64,000 nucleotides of DNA from an uncultured Aquimarina sp. (GCA_947498815.1 CANMLU010000008.1:124001-188000), one strand, 5' to 3'; counted from the first letter of the stretch, positions 1 to 7,800 are shown. The notes: a model not told the origin generated them from the sequence alone. Translations and numbers: made by a program.

Positions 1-93
1 TTACTAGCAGGATTAAAAACATCACTAAGTAAAAGCTAAAAATTTAAAAAGCTTATTAGTATGCTCCAACTGGTATATAATTATTAGGACAAC

Positions 94-255
94 TTATGCA
101 TATTCTCTCTCACTTATTGGATTTCCTGTGTTATTATAATCTGTCATACCTATGGAGGAAATACAACTTTTAAAAGCCTCGCCGCCATTTACTTGTCGTG
201 CAGCGGTTTTGGGCATTTGATACAGTTTGAGCTTTTCTAAACTTGATTTTTTCAT
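94..255 (-). CDS. GG-leader precursor peptide 1 (53 aa)
   Basis: A short secreted-type precursor of 53 residues. It opens MKKSSLEKLKLYQMPK and carries a VNGG motif at residues 22-25, the classical end of a double-glycine leader cleaved by C39-type peptidase/exporters. The predicted core of about 28 residues holds one Cys. Its leader is nearly the same as those of the peptides at 644, 3014, 3534 and 3971, so it belongs to a local paralogous family. Just after the stop another frame reads on as CPNNYIPVGAY and then stops, so the 3' end may be frameshifted or simply end here. No modification enzyme lies beside it. The product class (bacteriocin, signal or other) is not known. Confidence 0.7.
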   Translation of the reverse strand: MKKSSLEKLKLYQMPKTAARQVNGGEAFKSCISSIGMTDYNNTGNPISEREYA

Positions 256-280
256 ATTATTAAAGTTTTAGTTTTATATG

Positions 281-312
281 CCTACTCTGTTGTATTGGTT
301 TTCGGCTTCCCC
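281..312 (-). promoter_or_regulatory. Conserved upstream element of peptide 1
   Basis: On the minus strand this reads GGGGAAGCCGAAAACCAA followed by a spacer and AGAGTAGG, about 25 nt before the start codon of peptide 1. Nearly the same element stands before the peptides at 644, 3534 and 3971 at similar distance. It probably lies in the 5' untranslated leader. Function is unknown; a binding site for a regulator or small RNA is an inference. Confidence 0.5.
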
Positions 313-428
313 AAAAAAATCCGCGATAGCTTTTGATCCGCGGTATTAACACTTTATTTATAAATGTTAGATCGTGATTTGTAAATATTTTTTGTACTTA
401 ATTGTAGATATTAAAAATTATTTTATTT

Positions 429-610
429 CTAGATTTGAACACAATAGCATTGTCCATTATAATTTCTCCCTCTGGTATGTAGACCAATATCTCACATTGC
501 CACTCTGTGGTTCCACAATATTCTGGATCACTGTTTTAGTAACATCGTGACATCAGAAAAGAAAACCTTCCTGTATTTATTGTTTTTGTACTTTTCTAGG
601 TATTTAAAAG
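429..610 (-). pseudogene. Decayed copy of the Cys-rich peptide gene at 3534
   Basis: Minus-strand DNA closely matches the gene at 3534-3746, including the shared end that reads YNGQCYCVQI (intact copy YNGRCYCVQI) and the block TINTGRFSF (intact TINAGRFSF). The copy has an in-frame TAG before the TIN block, a TAA after RCY where the intact gene reads YSSSDP, and a one-base frameshift before the last 17 codons. The leader start codon is gone. This is a clear pseudogene produced by duplication of a peptide cassette. The borders are approximate on the upstream side. Confidence 0.8.
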
Positions 611-643
611 AAAGGCTAGCGTTGTTTTATCGCGATTTAATTT

Positions 644-838
644 TTAGTCAAAAACGACTATAAGAGACCAACCAGAAAGCACGGTATTGTTCCTCTGTAT
701 TTCATTGCAAGTATTATCAATGCTATCCATTTTTTTTCCTGCAAAACAATCATCTATAATATCACCACCATTTACGTTTCGTAAATTGACTTTAGGTATT
801 TGATACTTCTTTAGTGTTTCTAAACTTGATTTTTTCAT
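644..838 (-). CDS. GG-leader precursor peptide 2 (64 aa)
   Basis: A 64-residue precursor that begins MKKSSLETLKKYQIPK and reaches VNGG at residues 22-25. The predicted core starts DIIDDCF and contains two Cys. It shares the leader with peptide 1 and the peptides at 3014, 3534 and 3971. It lies 89 bp downstream of the IPT/TIG lipoprotein gene on the same strand but has its own copy of the GGGGAAGCC element at 864-895, suggesting separate expression. Cleavage after GG by a C39-type protease is the expected fate for such leaders; no exporter is in the window. Confidence 0.75.
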   Translation of the reverse strand: MKKSSLETLKKYQIPKVNLRNVNGGDIIDDCFAGKKMDSIDNTCNEIQRNNTVLSGWSLIVVFD

Positions 839-863
839 GTTATTAAGACTTTAGTTTTAAATG

Positions 864-895
864 CCTACTCTATTATGTTGGTTTTCGGCTTCCCC
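864..895 (-). promoter_or_regulatory. Conserved upstream element of peptide 2
   Basis: Second copy of the element GGGGAAGCCGAAAACCAA plus AGAGTAGG, again about 25 nt before a peptide start. It sits in the short gap after the stop of the lipoprotein gene that starts at 2172. Confidence 0.5.
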
Positions 896-927
896 TATAT
901 CCATTCGTGTTATTAATAGGTTGAAAT

Positions 928-2172
928 TTAATTTGTCAATAGTAATTGAGGATCTCCTAAAGGTTTAAGTTCATAAACATGATCAGGAGTAAATACTGAA
1001 ACTATGTAGGTTCCTGGAATACCAAAATTAGAAACTCCAATAGTAGTTTTAGTAAGGTCATCAGAGAATGAATCACCTGTAACGGTACCCATAAGAACAG
1101 AATTATCGGCAATATTTTTAAACTCGACAATCATTTCTTTAGGTTTTCGGAAAATATGGCTAAGTTCTATTTGGATATTTTGATGGCTGAGTATAGAATT
1201 TGATTTTAATTTAAATGTACCTTCACCTATTTCAATTTGATCGCTCTGAGCTGCGAATAGATCGATATCACCAAGCTTACTTTTAATAGTAGCAGTACCA
1301 ATATCCAGAGATGTTGGAACATCAAGAAAAAAGTCTCTTCCTTTATTATTCGCGGGCCATGTAAACAAAATAGGGGCTTCTACATCATTAAATAAAAACG
1401 AGGGCATTACATTAGAGCTTATAGATATGTTGCTATCTGTATTTCGATTGTCGTTGATATTTAGGTTTACGGCACTTCCTGGACAGATTGGAACTCCGTT
1501 GTTAAGATTATTATTTACAAGATCATTATTTACCTGATATTGTAGTCCATACGTATAGTTGTCTACTGTAGTGGCCGCTTGACCGTCTATTTCGACAGAA
1601 ATTGGAAATTGCTCTAACAGAAAACCTGGATTATTAGTTTGAAATACAATAGAGTCTGTACTTGAACTTATAATGGGTAGATCTCTATTATTAATACTCA
1701 CTTTTATTTCGTTGGGATCATCACTAAAATAACTTCCTTTGATTGTAATATCCCTAAACAGAACACCGATTTTTGGATAAAAATCGTCTATTCGTGGACC
1801 AGGGTATAAAAATGTTGGACTAAGTGTTTGGGTACTAGAATTAATCTTTACTTTTAATTGTGCAGCTACCCCACGATCATTTTTTGGAGCAGCAACTTTG
1901 ATTCGGGTATTGGAGAATTCGGTTATTGTTGCAGGAATATCATTAACTGTAATTTCCACATTTTGTGCGTTAGTTCCAAAATCATTACCATTAATAGTGA
2001 TTTCAGTTCCTTCAAGTCCCTTATTAGGGGTAAAGTTTGCCACTTGAAAAGAAGACTCGTTCGAGTTGTCCTCAATACTGGCTTCATTATCATCGGAGCC
2101 GCAGGAAATCAACATTAGGGATAGTGAGAACGCCAAGATCGCTATCGTAGGGCTAAGAAAGGTTGTTTTCAT
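928..2172 (-). CDS. Lipoprotein with two IPT/TIG domains
   Basis: A 414-residue surface or periplasmic lipoprotein. Residues 1-24 form a type II signal peptide ending in the lipobox LISC. Two IPT/TIG (Ig-like, plexin/transcription-factor) domains follow: one at about 47-125 (PNKGLEGTEITINGNDFG) and one at about 127-206 (PKIGVLFRDITIKGSYF). The rest looks like beta-rich adhesive or binding modules with no enzyme motif. Such proteins in Bacteroidota usually bind glycans or other surface partners. It starts at the ATG at 2172. The upstream region carries TCTTTATAAG, resembling the promoters of nearby peptides and the CHAT gene, but lacks the clear GGTAAG box. Confidence 0.8.
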   Translation of the reverse strand: MKTTFLSPTIAILAFSLSLMLISCGSDDNEASIEDNSNESSFQVANFTPNKGLEGTEITINGNDFGTNAQNVEITVNDIPATITEFSNTRIKVAAPKNDRGVAAQLKVKINSSTQTLSPTFLYPGPRIDDFYPKIGVLFRDITIKGSYFSDDPNEIKVSINNRDLPIISSSTDSIVFQTNNPGFLLEQFPISVEIDGQAATTVDNYTYGLQYQVNNDLVNNNLNNGVPICPGSAVNLNINDNRNTDSNISISSNVMPSFLFNDVEAPILFTWPANNKGRDFFLDVPTSLDIGTATIKSKLGDIDLFAAQSDQIEIGEGTFKLKSNSILSHQNIQIELSHIFRKPKEMIVEFKNIADNSVLMGTVTGDSFSDDLTKTTIGVSNFGIPGTYIVSVFTPDHVYELKPLGDPQLLLTN

Positions 2173-2268
2173 AATTATCTGTTCGCTTATTTGTTAATTG
2201 CTTTTTCTTATAAAGACTTCTATCTGTTTTATGTAGTAGAACCTTGCGATACTATGAGTTAAAAGGGT

Positions 2269-2952
2269 TTAATCGCATGCCAATTGATTTACAGTATAGA
2301 GGAATCTCCTTATCTTAATCTTTACTACCTTTTTTTTGTAAGGAGGTTTGCGGTCGACAAATTTTCTTTCTATCGGATCAAAGAGGTCTTCTCTTTGTAA
2401 GCAAGAGTTAAAAAGTTCTTTTATTTCATCTATACTTTTAGTGTTTTCTGTATAATCCTTATTATAAATTTCTCGTTCTTTAATACGTTTATAATTGTGA
2501 TCCAGAATGACAAAATACTCTCTAGTATTCGTTCTCAAATTTCCAGAGAGAGAACCTCGAGAATCAAACATAACTATATAGTGTCCCAAAATATGTTCCT
2601 TGTTTTTTGCAACAATTCGACATAGTTTTAATTTCCCTTTATCATCTGTAAATGGTTTATACAGAAGATTTCCATCAACTATTTTATCTATATTTTTGAC
2701 CTTTATAGAACTCGCTTTTTGAATATGTTTTATTGAATCGCCCGCAATATGCTGGTATTTCACCTTGGTGCAATACTCTATTTTCTTACTTAATGTGTTG
2801 TATGTAATATCTTCGCCAGGTGAGATACTTATCTTTTCCCCTTCTCTGGTTAAAACATAGCTTTCAAGTGATTGATGATCCGATGAATCGGGTTGTGCAG
2901 ATAAAAAATGTACTGCATAAAATATAAATAGTATTAATGTTATGTTTTTCAT
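2269..2952 (-). CDS. Small secreted protein of unknown function
   Basis: The frame is open from an ATG at 3012, immediately after the stop of the peptide at 3014. The first 20 residues of that version are charged and unlike a signal. The internal ATG at 2952 gives a clean signal peptide (MKNITLILFIFYAVHFLSAQ), so I chose it, for a 227-residue product. The mature part is basic with charged C-terminal clusters (YKKKVVKIKIRR) and has no family I recognise. Because it is next to a precursor peptide and on the same strand, a role in handling that peptide (immunity or processing) is possible but only inferred. Confidence 0.6.
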   Translation of the reverse strand: MKNITLILFIFYAVHFLSAQPDSSDHQSLESYVLTREGEKISISPGEDITYNTLSKKIEYCTKVKYQHIAGDSIKHIQKASSIKVKNIDKIVDGNLLYKPFTDDKGKLKLCRIVAKNKEHILGHYIVMFDSRGSLSGNLRTNTREYFVILDHNYKRIKEREIYNKDYTENTKSIDEIKELFNSCLQREDLFDPIERKFVDRKPPYKKKVVKIKIRRFLYTVNQLACD

Positions 2953-3013
2953 TTTAATATTATTTTTTTCTGAATGAATTACATTAATATTTCGAAGGAT
3001 ATGAGTTTTCATT

Positions 3014-3226
3014 TTAAAGCCTTGGATTTGGTAAAGAAAAATCCCAGTCTATATTACTACTGCGGTTCTCTAATGCCTCATAACAAGCATTTATGGCCCC
3101 TTTATTTGTACTTTCTTTTTTCGCTGTCGAAATACAATTGTGTATAGTAGCGCAACCATTAACTTTTTTCAAAGTTGCTCTAGATATTTGATACTGTTTT
3201 AGCATTTTTAAACTTGATTTTTTCAT
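3014..3226 (-). CDS. GG-like leader precursor peptide 3 (70 aa)
   Basis: A 70-residue peptide beginning MKKSSLKMLKQYQISR with VNGC at the position where its paralogs have VNGG, so the cleavage site is altered (GC instead of GG). The core holds three more Cys and many small or charged residues. It is followed, one base after its stop, by the frame of the secreted protein at 2269-2952, which suggests co-transcription. It lacks a good copy of the GGGGAAGCC element, keeping only the AGAGTA part. Same local family as peptides 1, 2, 4 and 5. Confidence 0.7.
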   Translation of the reverse strand: MKKSSLKMLKQYQISRATLKKVNGCATIHNCISTAKKESTNKGAINACYEALENRSSNIDWDFSLPNPRL

Positions 3227-3455
3227 CTTATTAAAGTTTTATGTACTTACTCTATTTATATTAGTTTTTGTGAAATTATAAAGGGAATGAATCAATTCAT
3301 TACAATAGTTTTATATCCTTACTTTTCTTAGTATCATTACCCTAGGGTTTTATCACAATCAGACTTGTTCTTGTGGGCTTATATAAGATCTTTGTAAGCC
3401 CAATTTTAAGAACAGGTATAGACACCTGCGTGACTGAAGTGGAATAATTGATGTA

Positions 3456-3485
3456 ATATCGAGGGTTCAAGTGAACCCCCGATAT
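3456..3485 (-). terminator. Hairpin after peptide 4
   Basis: Stem ATATCG-GGGTTC pairs with GAACCC-CGATAT around a 4-base loop with one internal mismatch. The flanks (GAAGTG and CACTTC) can extend the pairing. It lies 50 bp past the stop of the peptide gene at 3534, on the correct side for a terminator. A second, weaker hairpin (GGGCTTA/TAAGCCC) is at 3375-3401. The rest of 3227-3533 holds no gene I can support. Confidence 0.55.
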
Positions 3486-3533
3486 GTACACTTCACACAA
3501 TTAACCAAATTTGAGTGATAAAATCGTTGTTTT

Positions 3534-3746
3534 TTAGATTTGAACACAATAGCATCGTCCATTATAATATCTCCCGCCTGTATGTAATCCAATGCCGCAT
3601 TGCCATTCTGCGTTTCCGCAGCATTCGGGATCACTGCTAGAATAACATTGTGGTTGTGGGAAAGAAAACCTTCCTGCGTTTATTGTTTTTGCTACTTTTT
3701 TTGATATTTCAAAAGGTCTGAGTTTTTCTAAAATTGAGTTTTTCAT
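3534..3746 (-). CDS. Cys-rich precursor peptide 4 (70 aa)
   Basis: A 70-residue peptide. The longer open frame to 3806 runs through the GGGGAAGCC leader element, so the ATG at 3746 is the better start. The leader MKNSILEKLRPFEISKKVAK ends with INAG rather than NGG. The core has six Cys, including a CC pair and a C-terminal CYC motif, so a disulfide-knotted or otherwise crosslinked product is plausible. A decayed copy lies at 429-610. A candidate sigma promoter is at 3857-3888, with a 5' leader of about 105 nt that includes the shared element. Confidence 0.75.
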   Translation of the reverse strand: MKNSILEKLRPFEISKKVAKTINAGRFSFPQPQCYSSSDPECCGNAEWQCGIGLHTGGRYYNGRCYCVQI

Positions 3747-3771
3747 GTGATTAAGATTGTAATTTGTGATA

Positions 3772-3804
3772 CCTACTCTATTACTATTGGTTTTCGGCTT
3801 CCCC
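3772..3804 (-). promoter_or_regulatory. Conserved upstream element of peptide 4
   Basis: Third copy of the element: GGGGAAGCCGAAAACCAA, then TAGTAATAGAGTAGG, about 25 nt before the ATG at 3746. It lies between the candidate promoter at 3857-3888 and the start codon, so it would be transcribed as part of the leader RNA. Confidence 0.5.
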
Positions 3805-3856
3805 AAAAAAAATAAATAGAAATATATTGATGCCTCGATTTATAACTGTCTTTCAG

Positions 3857-3888
3857 GTAATAGTTATCCTTATAAAGATTTCTTACCC
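3857..3888 (-). promoter_or_regulatory. Candidate ECF promoter, GGTAAG-N15-TAACTA
   Basis: Minus strand reads GGGTAAG, then 15 bases including TCTTTATAAGG, then TAACTATTAC. The same arrangement is at 4247-4278 and, with changes, at 7801-7831 and 7176-7205, all within 5 kb of the ECF sigma gene at 8288. The spacing is typical of ECF promoters. The embedded TCTTTA could instead be a variant housekeeping -7 box. Confidence 0.45.
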
Positions 3889-3913
3889 ATTAAAAAGTGC
3901 TAATTTTTAATAA

Positions 3914-3948
3914 AAAATCTTCTGAACAAGTCTTATTCAGAAGATTTT
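3914..3948 (-). terminator. Terminator of peptide 5
   Basis: A perfect 13-bp stem (AAAATCTTCTGAA with TTCAGAAGATTTT) around a 9-base loop, followed on the minus strand by a run of T. It starts 23 bp after the stop of the peptide gene at 3971. Confidence 0.8.
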
Positions 3949-3970
3949 GTTTCATTGCATTGATTTATAC

Positions 3971-4138
3971 TTACCCAAGTACATCCTTACAAATACTTAT
4001 AAGAAAGTCATTGCCATCTCTTTTAGCCGTTCTGATACAATCTCTTTTTGCTCTTCTTCTACCACCACCATTTACTACTCTTGCAGCACTTTTTGACATT
4101 TGAAAAGGTTTAAGGTTTTCTAAAACTGATTTTTTCAT
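3971..4138 (-). CDS. GG-leader precursor peptide 5 (55 aa)
   Basis: A 55-residue peptide opening MKKSVLENLKPFQMSK with VVNGGG at residues 21-26. The predicted core is strongly basic (GRRRAKRDC) with two Cys and a hydrophobic stretch, as in many cationic bacteriocin-like peptides. It shares its leader with the four neighbouring peptides. Upstream come the GGGGAAGC-type element (4162-4194) and the candidate sigma promoter (4247-4278). Downstream is a strong terminator, so it is a single-gene unit. The product class is inferred, not proven. Confidence 0.75.
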   Translation of the reverse strand: MKKSVLENLKPFQMSKSAARVVNGGGRRRAKRDCIRTAKRDGNDFLISICKDVLG

Positions 4139-4161
4139 TTTAAAATAATTTAAATATTTTG

Positions 4162-4194
4162 CCTACTCTATTACTATTGGTTTTCAGCTACCCC
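4162..4194 (-). promoter_or_regulatory. Conserved upstream element of peptide 5
   Basis: Fourth copy, slightly changed: GGGGTAGCTGAAAACCAA, then TAGTAATAGAGTAGG, 24 nt before the ATG at 4138. Confidence 0.5.
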
Positions 4195-4246
4195 AAAATG
4201 AATAGTGTTACTTTTATTGATGCATCGATTTGTAACTATTCTTCCA

Positions 4247-4278
4247 GTATTAGTTATCCTTATAAAGATTTCTTACCT
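4247..4278 (-). promoter_or_regulatory. Candidate ECF promoter of peptide 5
   Basis: Minus strand AGGTAAG, 15 bases, TAACTAATAC. The surrounding 60 bp are almost the same as those upstream of peptide 4 (3822-3890), so promoter, leader element and peptide were duplicated together. Confidence 0.45.
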
Positions 4279-4362
4279 GTTAAAAAATGTTAAAAATGTT
4301 AAAAATGGAAAATGAAGCCAAAATTGACCTTGATAGAGCAATGTAAATTAGCCAATAACCCG

Positions 4363-7152
4363 TTAAGAATTGTTTTTTCTAGTTTTTCCGAAGAAAATAA
4401 ATACTATTAAAATAATAGGGATGAGAAGCAAAAGCCAATAATAGGATAAGGTGTTGGAAACTTCCAAAGCGGAGGGGTCTCCCAACAATACAAATGTAGC
4501 CCAATAGTGGGGTGAGCTTTCAGAAAGTTTGTGAGTATTAAGATAATCGATCTTTGCATTTTGCAATGCCAGGGATTTGGATTGATTATTCTTTAGATTT
4601 TTGTAAAACTGGTGCATAATATACCTAGAAGATCGATCATCTGCATTCCATAACGAAGAAATCACACTTTTTGTTCCCGAATAGAAAAAACCTCGCGCCA
4701 AACTCATGACTCCTTCTCCTATTTTTTGTTGGCCTTGTAGGGTATTGCATCCGCTTAGCACTACCAATTCGGCCTTGTTTTTGGTTAGATAAAGTTCGTC
4801 TAGTTGTAATTTTTCGTTACTAAAAGCAATCCAGGGTGTAATCGAATCTGTTGCATCTGCATGTGTGGCAAGGTGTATAATATCATGATTCCCTATTCGA
4901 TTGAGGAATTGTAATTTTGATGCGCTATCATCGATAAATAATTCTCCCGGAAAAAATTTGTTTATAGTTACTATTTCTTTGCTATTATTCTCTAAAGGAG
5001 GCAGATTATATTTCAAAAAGTTATTTGGGGCAAAACCAAGAAAGGAAATAGCTTTGGTTCTTTTGGTTTTGCTTGCATTATTTGCTAAAAAAGAATTAGA
5101 ATAGGCATAACTAATTTCAGAACTTTCAATTAAATACTTGGTTTTTTTTTCTGAAGGGGCAGAAGTTACCAAGGCTTCAAAAGGAAGGTAATTAAGATAA
5201 TGATCAGGAATAATGATCACTTTCTTGTCTTTAATACTATTTTTAACTTCTTCGTTGGGAAATAACTGATTAAAAACCTGATATCCAATTTTTTGATACG
5301 AGGTGATGTCCTGTTTTGTTTTAAAAGGAGTAGCTGCTTTTTTAATTAATAACGAGGTATTTATTTTTAATTGATCGGCATCTTTTAATTCAATAAAATG
5401 AATAGTGTCATTAGTAATCGATAATACATATCCCTTATGAAAAGTTTTGCTACCATAATTGTCTTTTTCTTGATTAGAAGTAGCTTTAGAATGATTATAC
5501 TCAATATGTTCCGAAATATTGTATTCTAGAATGACTGTGTTTTTATCAAGAGATTCTTGAACAGATGTTAAATTTGTAATAGGTGAATGAGTTTCAAAAT
5601 TTGTATAATAGGCATATGAATTATAAATGCTGTCTTGTAATTGTTTCAAATTTCTTTTTTGATCTAAAATTTGAATTGAAAATCTATCAAAATCTTTGGG
5701 GCTCAAGACTGTTTCTTTTTCTCTTTCTAGAAGGTATATTTTTTTTCTAAGTTTTGTTTCTTTATCTACTAATCCTTGAGGGAGCTTTAGGGATTGTGTT
5801 AGTTTGTTTTTCATTACATCCTCGGTCAATAGTAGTGCTTTGTTTTTTTCCATAAAATAGAAGGCATTTTCTATGTCTTTTGCCAAAAAACAAGCTTCTA
5901 CTGCCTTGCTGTATAGATCGGCACTTTGCTTGCGCCAATAAAGTCTGGATCGAAACTCTTTACTTTCTATTCGAATAAGGTCAATCAAATGATCGGCGAT
6001 CAAAAATGTTTTTATAGAGTGTTGAAGAGATGTTCTATTTGCTGTGGATTTGAATTGTTTCAGATAGACATTAGCAAGATCTTTGAGAATAACTAGTAAA
6101 TATGAGGTGCTTGGTGAATGGGCCGATAGTTCAGATATAGACTTGTTTGATAGTAGTAACTCAATTGCTTGATTATAATTCTTTATGCCTTTGTCATGCA
6201 ATTCTTTCTGTTCTAAGCAATATCCTATGTTGGAAAGACTTATTGCAAATTGTAATGTATCTTTTTTATTGTAATACTCTATGGCTTTTGTATGATAGCC
6301 TATGGCTATATCGGGGTCAAAAGTATTATAAAGATTTCCAATAATTTCAAGGGTATTGGCAATCCTTGTAGTATCTTTTAATTGTTTGGCTATCTCTAAT
6401 GCTTCGTTATAATAATGTAATGCTTTTCCGAATTTCAGGTTTTTTTCTTGATTATGCAAAGTACCCAGAAGTATTTTTATATTGTATCGAGTAGAGGCTC
6501 TGGAATTGATTTTTTGTGCAAGAGAATCTGTAAATAATAAGTTCTCAATTCCCTTATTATAACTTGATAAAGTTTCTAATTTTATATCGACCCCAGATGC
6601 ATTGATATTATTGGTAATAAGATTTTTATGAGCTTTTTTTTCTAATAACAAAGATCTTGCAATATCAAAATGAAAAGAAGCCTTATAATAATCGCCGATC
6701 TTTGAATAACATCTTCCTAATGCCGAATAAGCATCAGCCGCAAACTTGTTCTTAGAATTAATATTTAGCAATTCTTCATAGGATGCAATGCTTTTTGTAA
6801 AGGCATTGTTTTTAAAATAAAAAAGAGCTTGGTTTTTTAATCCATTCTGAAGTAGTATTGTATCTCCAGGATATAAATATTTCTTTAACTCTAATGAATA
6901 TTGATTGATTTTTATGGCATCCTCAAGTTTTCTAACGCTATACTTCCATATTGCATATTTATGGGTAATTCGTTCTAATAGGCTATCATTACTATGGTTT
7001 TGATAGGAGTTAATAATAGAATCGAGTTTTTTTTCTTTTTTATGATGAACAAGATCTGATGCCAAAATAGTTTCCCAGTCGGAATAAATTTCTTGCGCAT
7101 AAAATGGAGAAAAATGTAAAAAACAGAATAAAAAAGTAATTTTAACAATCAT
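4363..7152 (-). CDS. Membrane-anchored TPR-CHAT caspase-like protein
   Basis: About 929 residues, from the ATG at 7152 (a TTG four codons earlier is less likely). The start is a signal peptide ending FYAQ. TPR-like helical repeats fill about residues 60-400, then a long helical or coiled region follows. The C-terminal CHAT domain (about 620-900) is a caspase-fold peptidase with the His of HLATHA at residue 764 and the Cys of LSGCNT at 802, so both catalytic residues are present. A single transmembrane helix (about 903-922) and a short basic tail end the protein, placing the protease domain outside the cytoplasm. CHAT proteases act in several conflict and cell-death systems. It shares the σ-like promoter pattern with the nearby peptides. 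A paralog is at 42720. Confidence 0.9.
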   Translation of the reverse strand: MIVKITFLFCFLHFSPFYAQEIYSDWETILASDLVHHKKEKKLDSIINSYQNHSNDSLLERITHKYAIWKYSVRKLEDAIKINQYSLELKKYLYPGDTILLQNGLKNQALFYFKNNAFTKSIASYEELLNINSKNKFAADAYSALGRCYSKIGDYYKASFHFDIARSLLLEKKAHKNLITNNINASGVDIKLETLSSYNKGIENLLFTDSLAQKINSRASTRYNIKILLGTLHNQEKNLKFGKALHYYNEALEIAKQLKDTTRIANTLEIIGNLYNTFDPDIAIGYHTKAIEYYNKKDTLQFAISLSNIGYCLEQKELHDKGIKNYNQAIELLLSNKSISELSAHSPSTSYLLVILKDLANVYLKQFKSTANRTSLQHSIKTFLIADHLIDLIRIESKEFRSRLYWRKQSADLYSKAVEACFLAKDIENAFYFMEKNKALLLTEDVMKNKLTQSLKLPQGLVDKETKLRKKIYLLEREKETVLSPKDFDRFSIQILDQKRNLKQLQDSIYNSYAYYTNFETHSPITNLTSVQESLDKNTVILEYNISEHIEYNHSKATSNQEKDNYGSKTFHKGYVLSITNDTIHFIELKDADQLKINTSLLIKKAATPFKTKQDITSYQKIGYQVFNQLFPNEEVKNSIKDKKVIIIPDHYLNYLPFEALVTSAPSEKKTKYLIESSEISYAYSNSFLANNASKTKRTKAISFLGFAPNNFLKYNLPPLENNSKEIVTINKFFPGELFIDDSASKLQFLNRIGNHDIIHLATHADATDSITPWIAFSNEKLQLDELYLTKNKAELVVLSGCNTLQGQQKIGEGVMSLARGFFYSGTKSVISSLWNADDRSSRYIMHQFYKNLKNNQSKSLALQNAKIDYLNTHKLSESSPHYWATFVLLGDPSALEVSNTLSYYWLLLLIPIILIVFIFFGKTRKNNS

Positions 7153-7175
7153 TAACCGAAACAATCAATTTTTAT

Positions 7176-7205
7176 ATGATATGACGAATATAAAGATATC
7201 TCACC
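7176..7205 (-). promoter_or_regulatory. Candidate promoter of the CHAT gene
   Basis: Minus strand GGTGAG, 15 bases (ATATCTTTATATTCG), then TCATATCAT, 24 nt before the ATG. It follows the pattern seen before peptides 4 and 5. The embedded TATCTTTA might also act as a housekeeping -7 box. Confidence 0.4.
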
Positions 7206-7227
7206 TTATGATACTTTTTTAGGACGA

Positions 7228-7287
7228 TTTTAATCAAAAGAAAGGAGGGAGTTTATCAATAAACTCCCTCCTTTCTTTTGATTAAAA
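7228..7287 (-). terminator. Perfect 28-bp hairpin
   Basis: A perfect inverted repeat of 28 bp per arm with a TCAA loop, G-rich in the middle (GGAGGGAG). Both arms end in A/T runs, so it can stop transcription in either direction. It lies just after the lipoprotein gene that ends at 7303 and upstream of the CHAT gene, insulating the two. Confidence 0.85.
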
Positions 7288-7302
7288 CTATTTAATTGTG
7301 TT

Positions 7303-7764
7303 TCAATATAAATCGATAAATCGATGATCCATGATCTTCTGTTTTATTAAATGTAATTCATTCGGATCAACAGTAGGCCCTTCATCGGGATCCTCTTCTG
7401 GTAATAACACTGTACTTCCTGAGTGATCTGTTTTTTTCAAGGATTTTAAAAACCAATATTCTACAGATGACTCTCGATTTGCTACTTTTACCAATACTAA
7501 ATCAGGATGATCTAAAGAAAACTTTCTTCTAATATCGATTTTTCCTTCTTCGTTTACATCATTGTATATGATTTTAATGAGTAGATCCTCATTAATATAT
7601 TGATCATCAAAGGGCATACCATAATTATTGCCTATATGTACTCTAGAATTTGTAGTTCGAGACTTGCTTTCTAAATCTTCTGAACTGGTTTGAATTTCGT
7701 CGGTTGAACAACCAATAAAGGTTATACAAATAATGAAGTTCAAAAGTACTTTAATTGTTTTCAT
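7303..7764 (-). CDS. Small lipoprotein of unknown function
   Basis: 153 residues from the ATG at 7764; the TTG-initiated extension by three codons is not needed. The signal peptide ends in the lipobox FIGC. The mature part has a DDQYINEDLLIKIIYND block and an acidic, proline-rich segment (PEEDPDEGPTVDP). No domain recognised. It sits divergent from the ECF sigma gene and behind a GGTAAG-N15-TAACTA promoter, so it is a likely target of that sigma factor. It may serve as the envelope partner or sensor of that system; this is inference. Confidence 0.75.
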   Translation of the reverse strand: MKTIKVLLNFIICITFIGCSTDEIQTSSEDLESKSRTTNSRVHIGNNYGMPFDDQYINEDLLIKIIYNDVNEEGKIDIRRKFSLDHPDLVLVKVANRESSVEYWFLKSLKKTDHSGSTVLLPEEDPDEGPTVDPNELHLIKQKIMDHRFIDLY

Positions 7765-7800
7765 GTTTTCCAATAATTTTAAATGAAGTAATTTTTTATG

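Noticed and set aside
2173-2250. A GGTAAG-type promoter for the IPT/TIG lipoprotein
   Set aside because: Only TCTTTATAAG is shared; the -35 box is missing, so it was not listed as a feature.
3746-3806. Longer version of peptide 4 starting at 3806
   Set aside because: The extra codons run through the conserved GGGGAAGCC leader element also seen before peptides with no open frame there.
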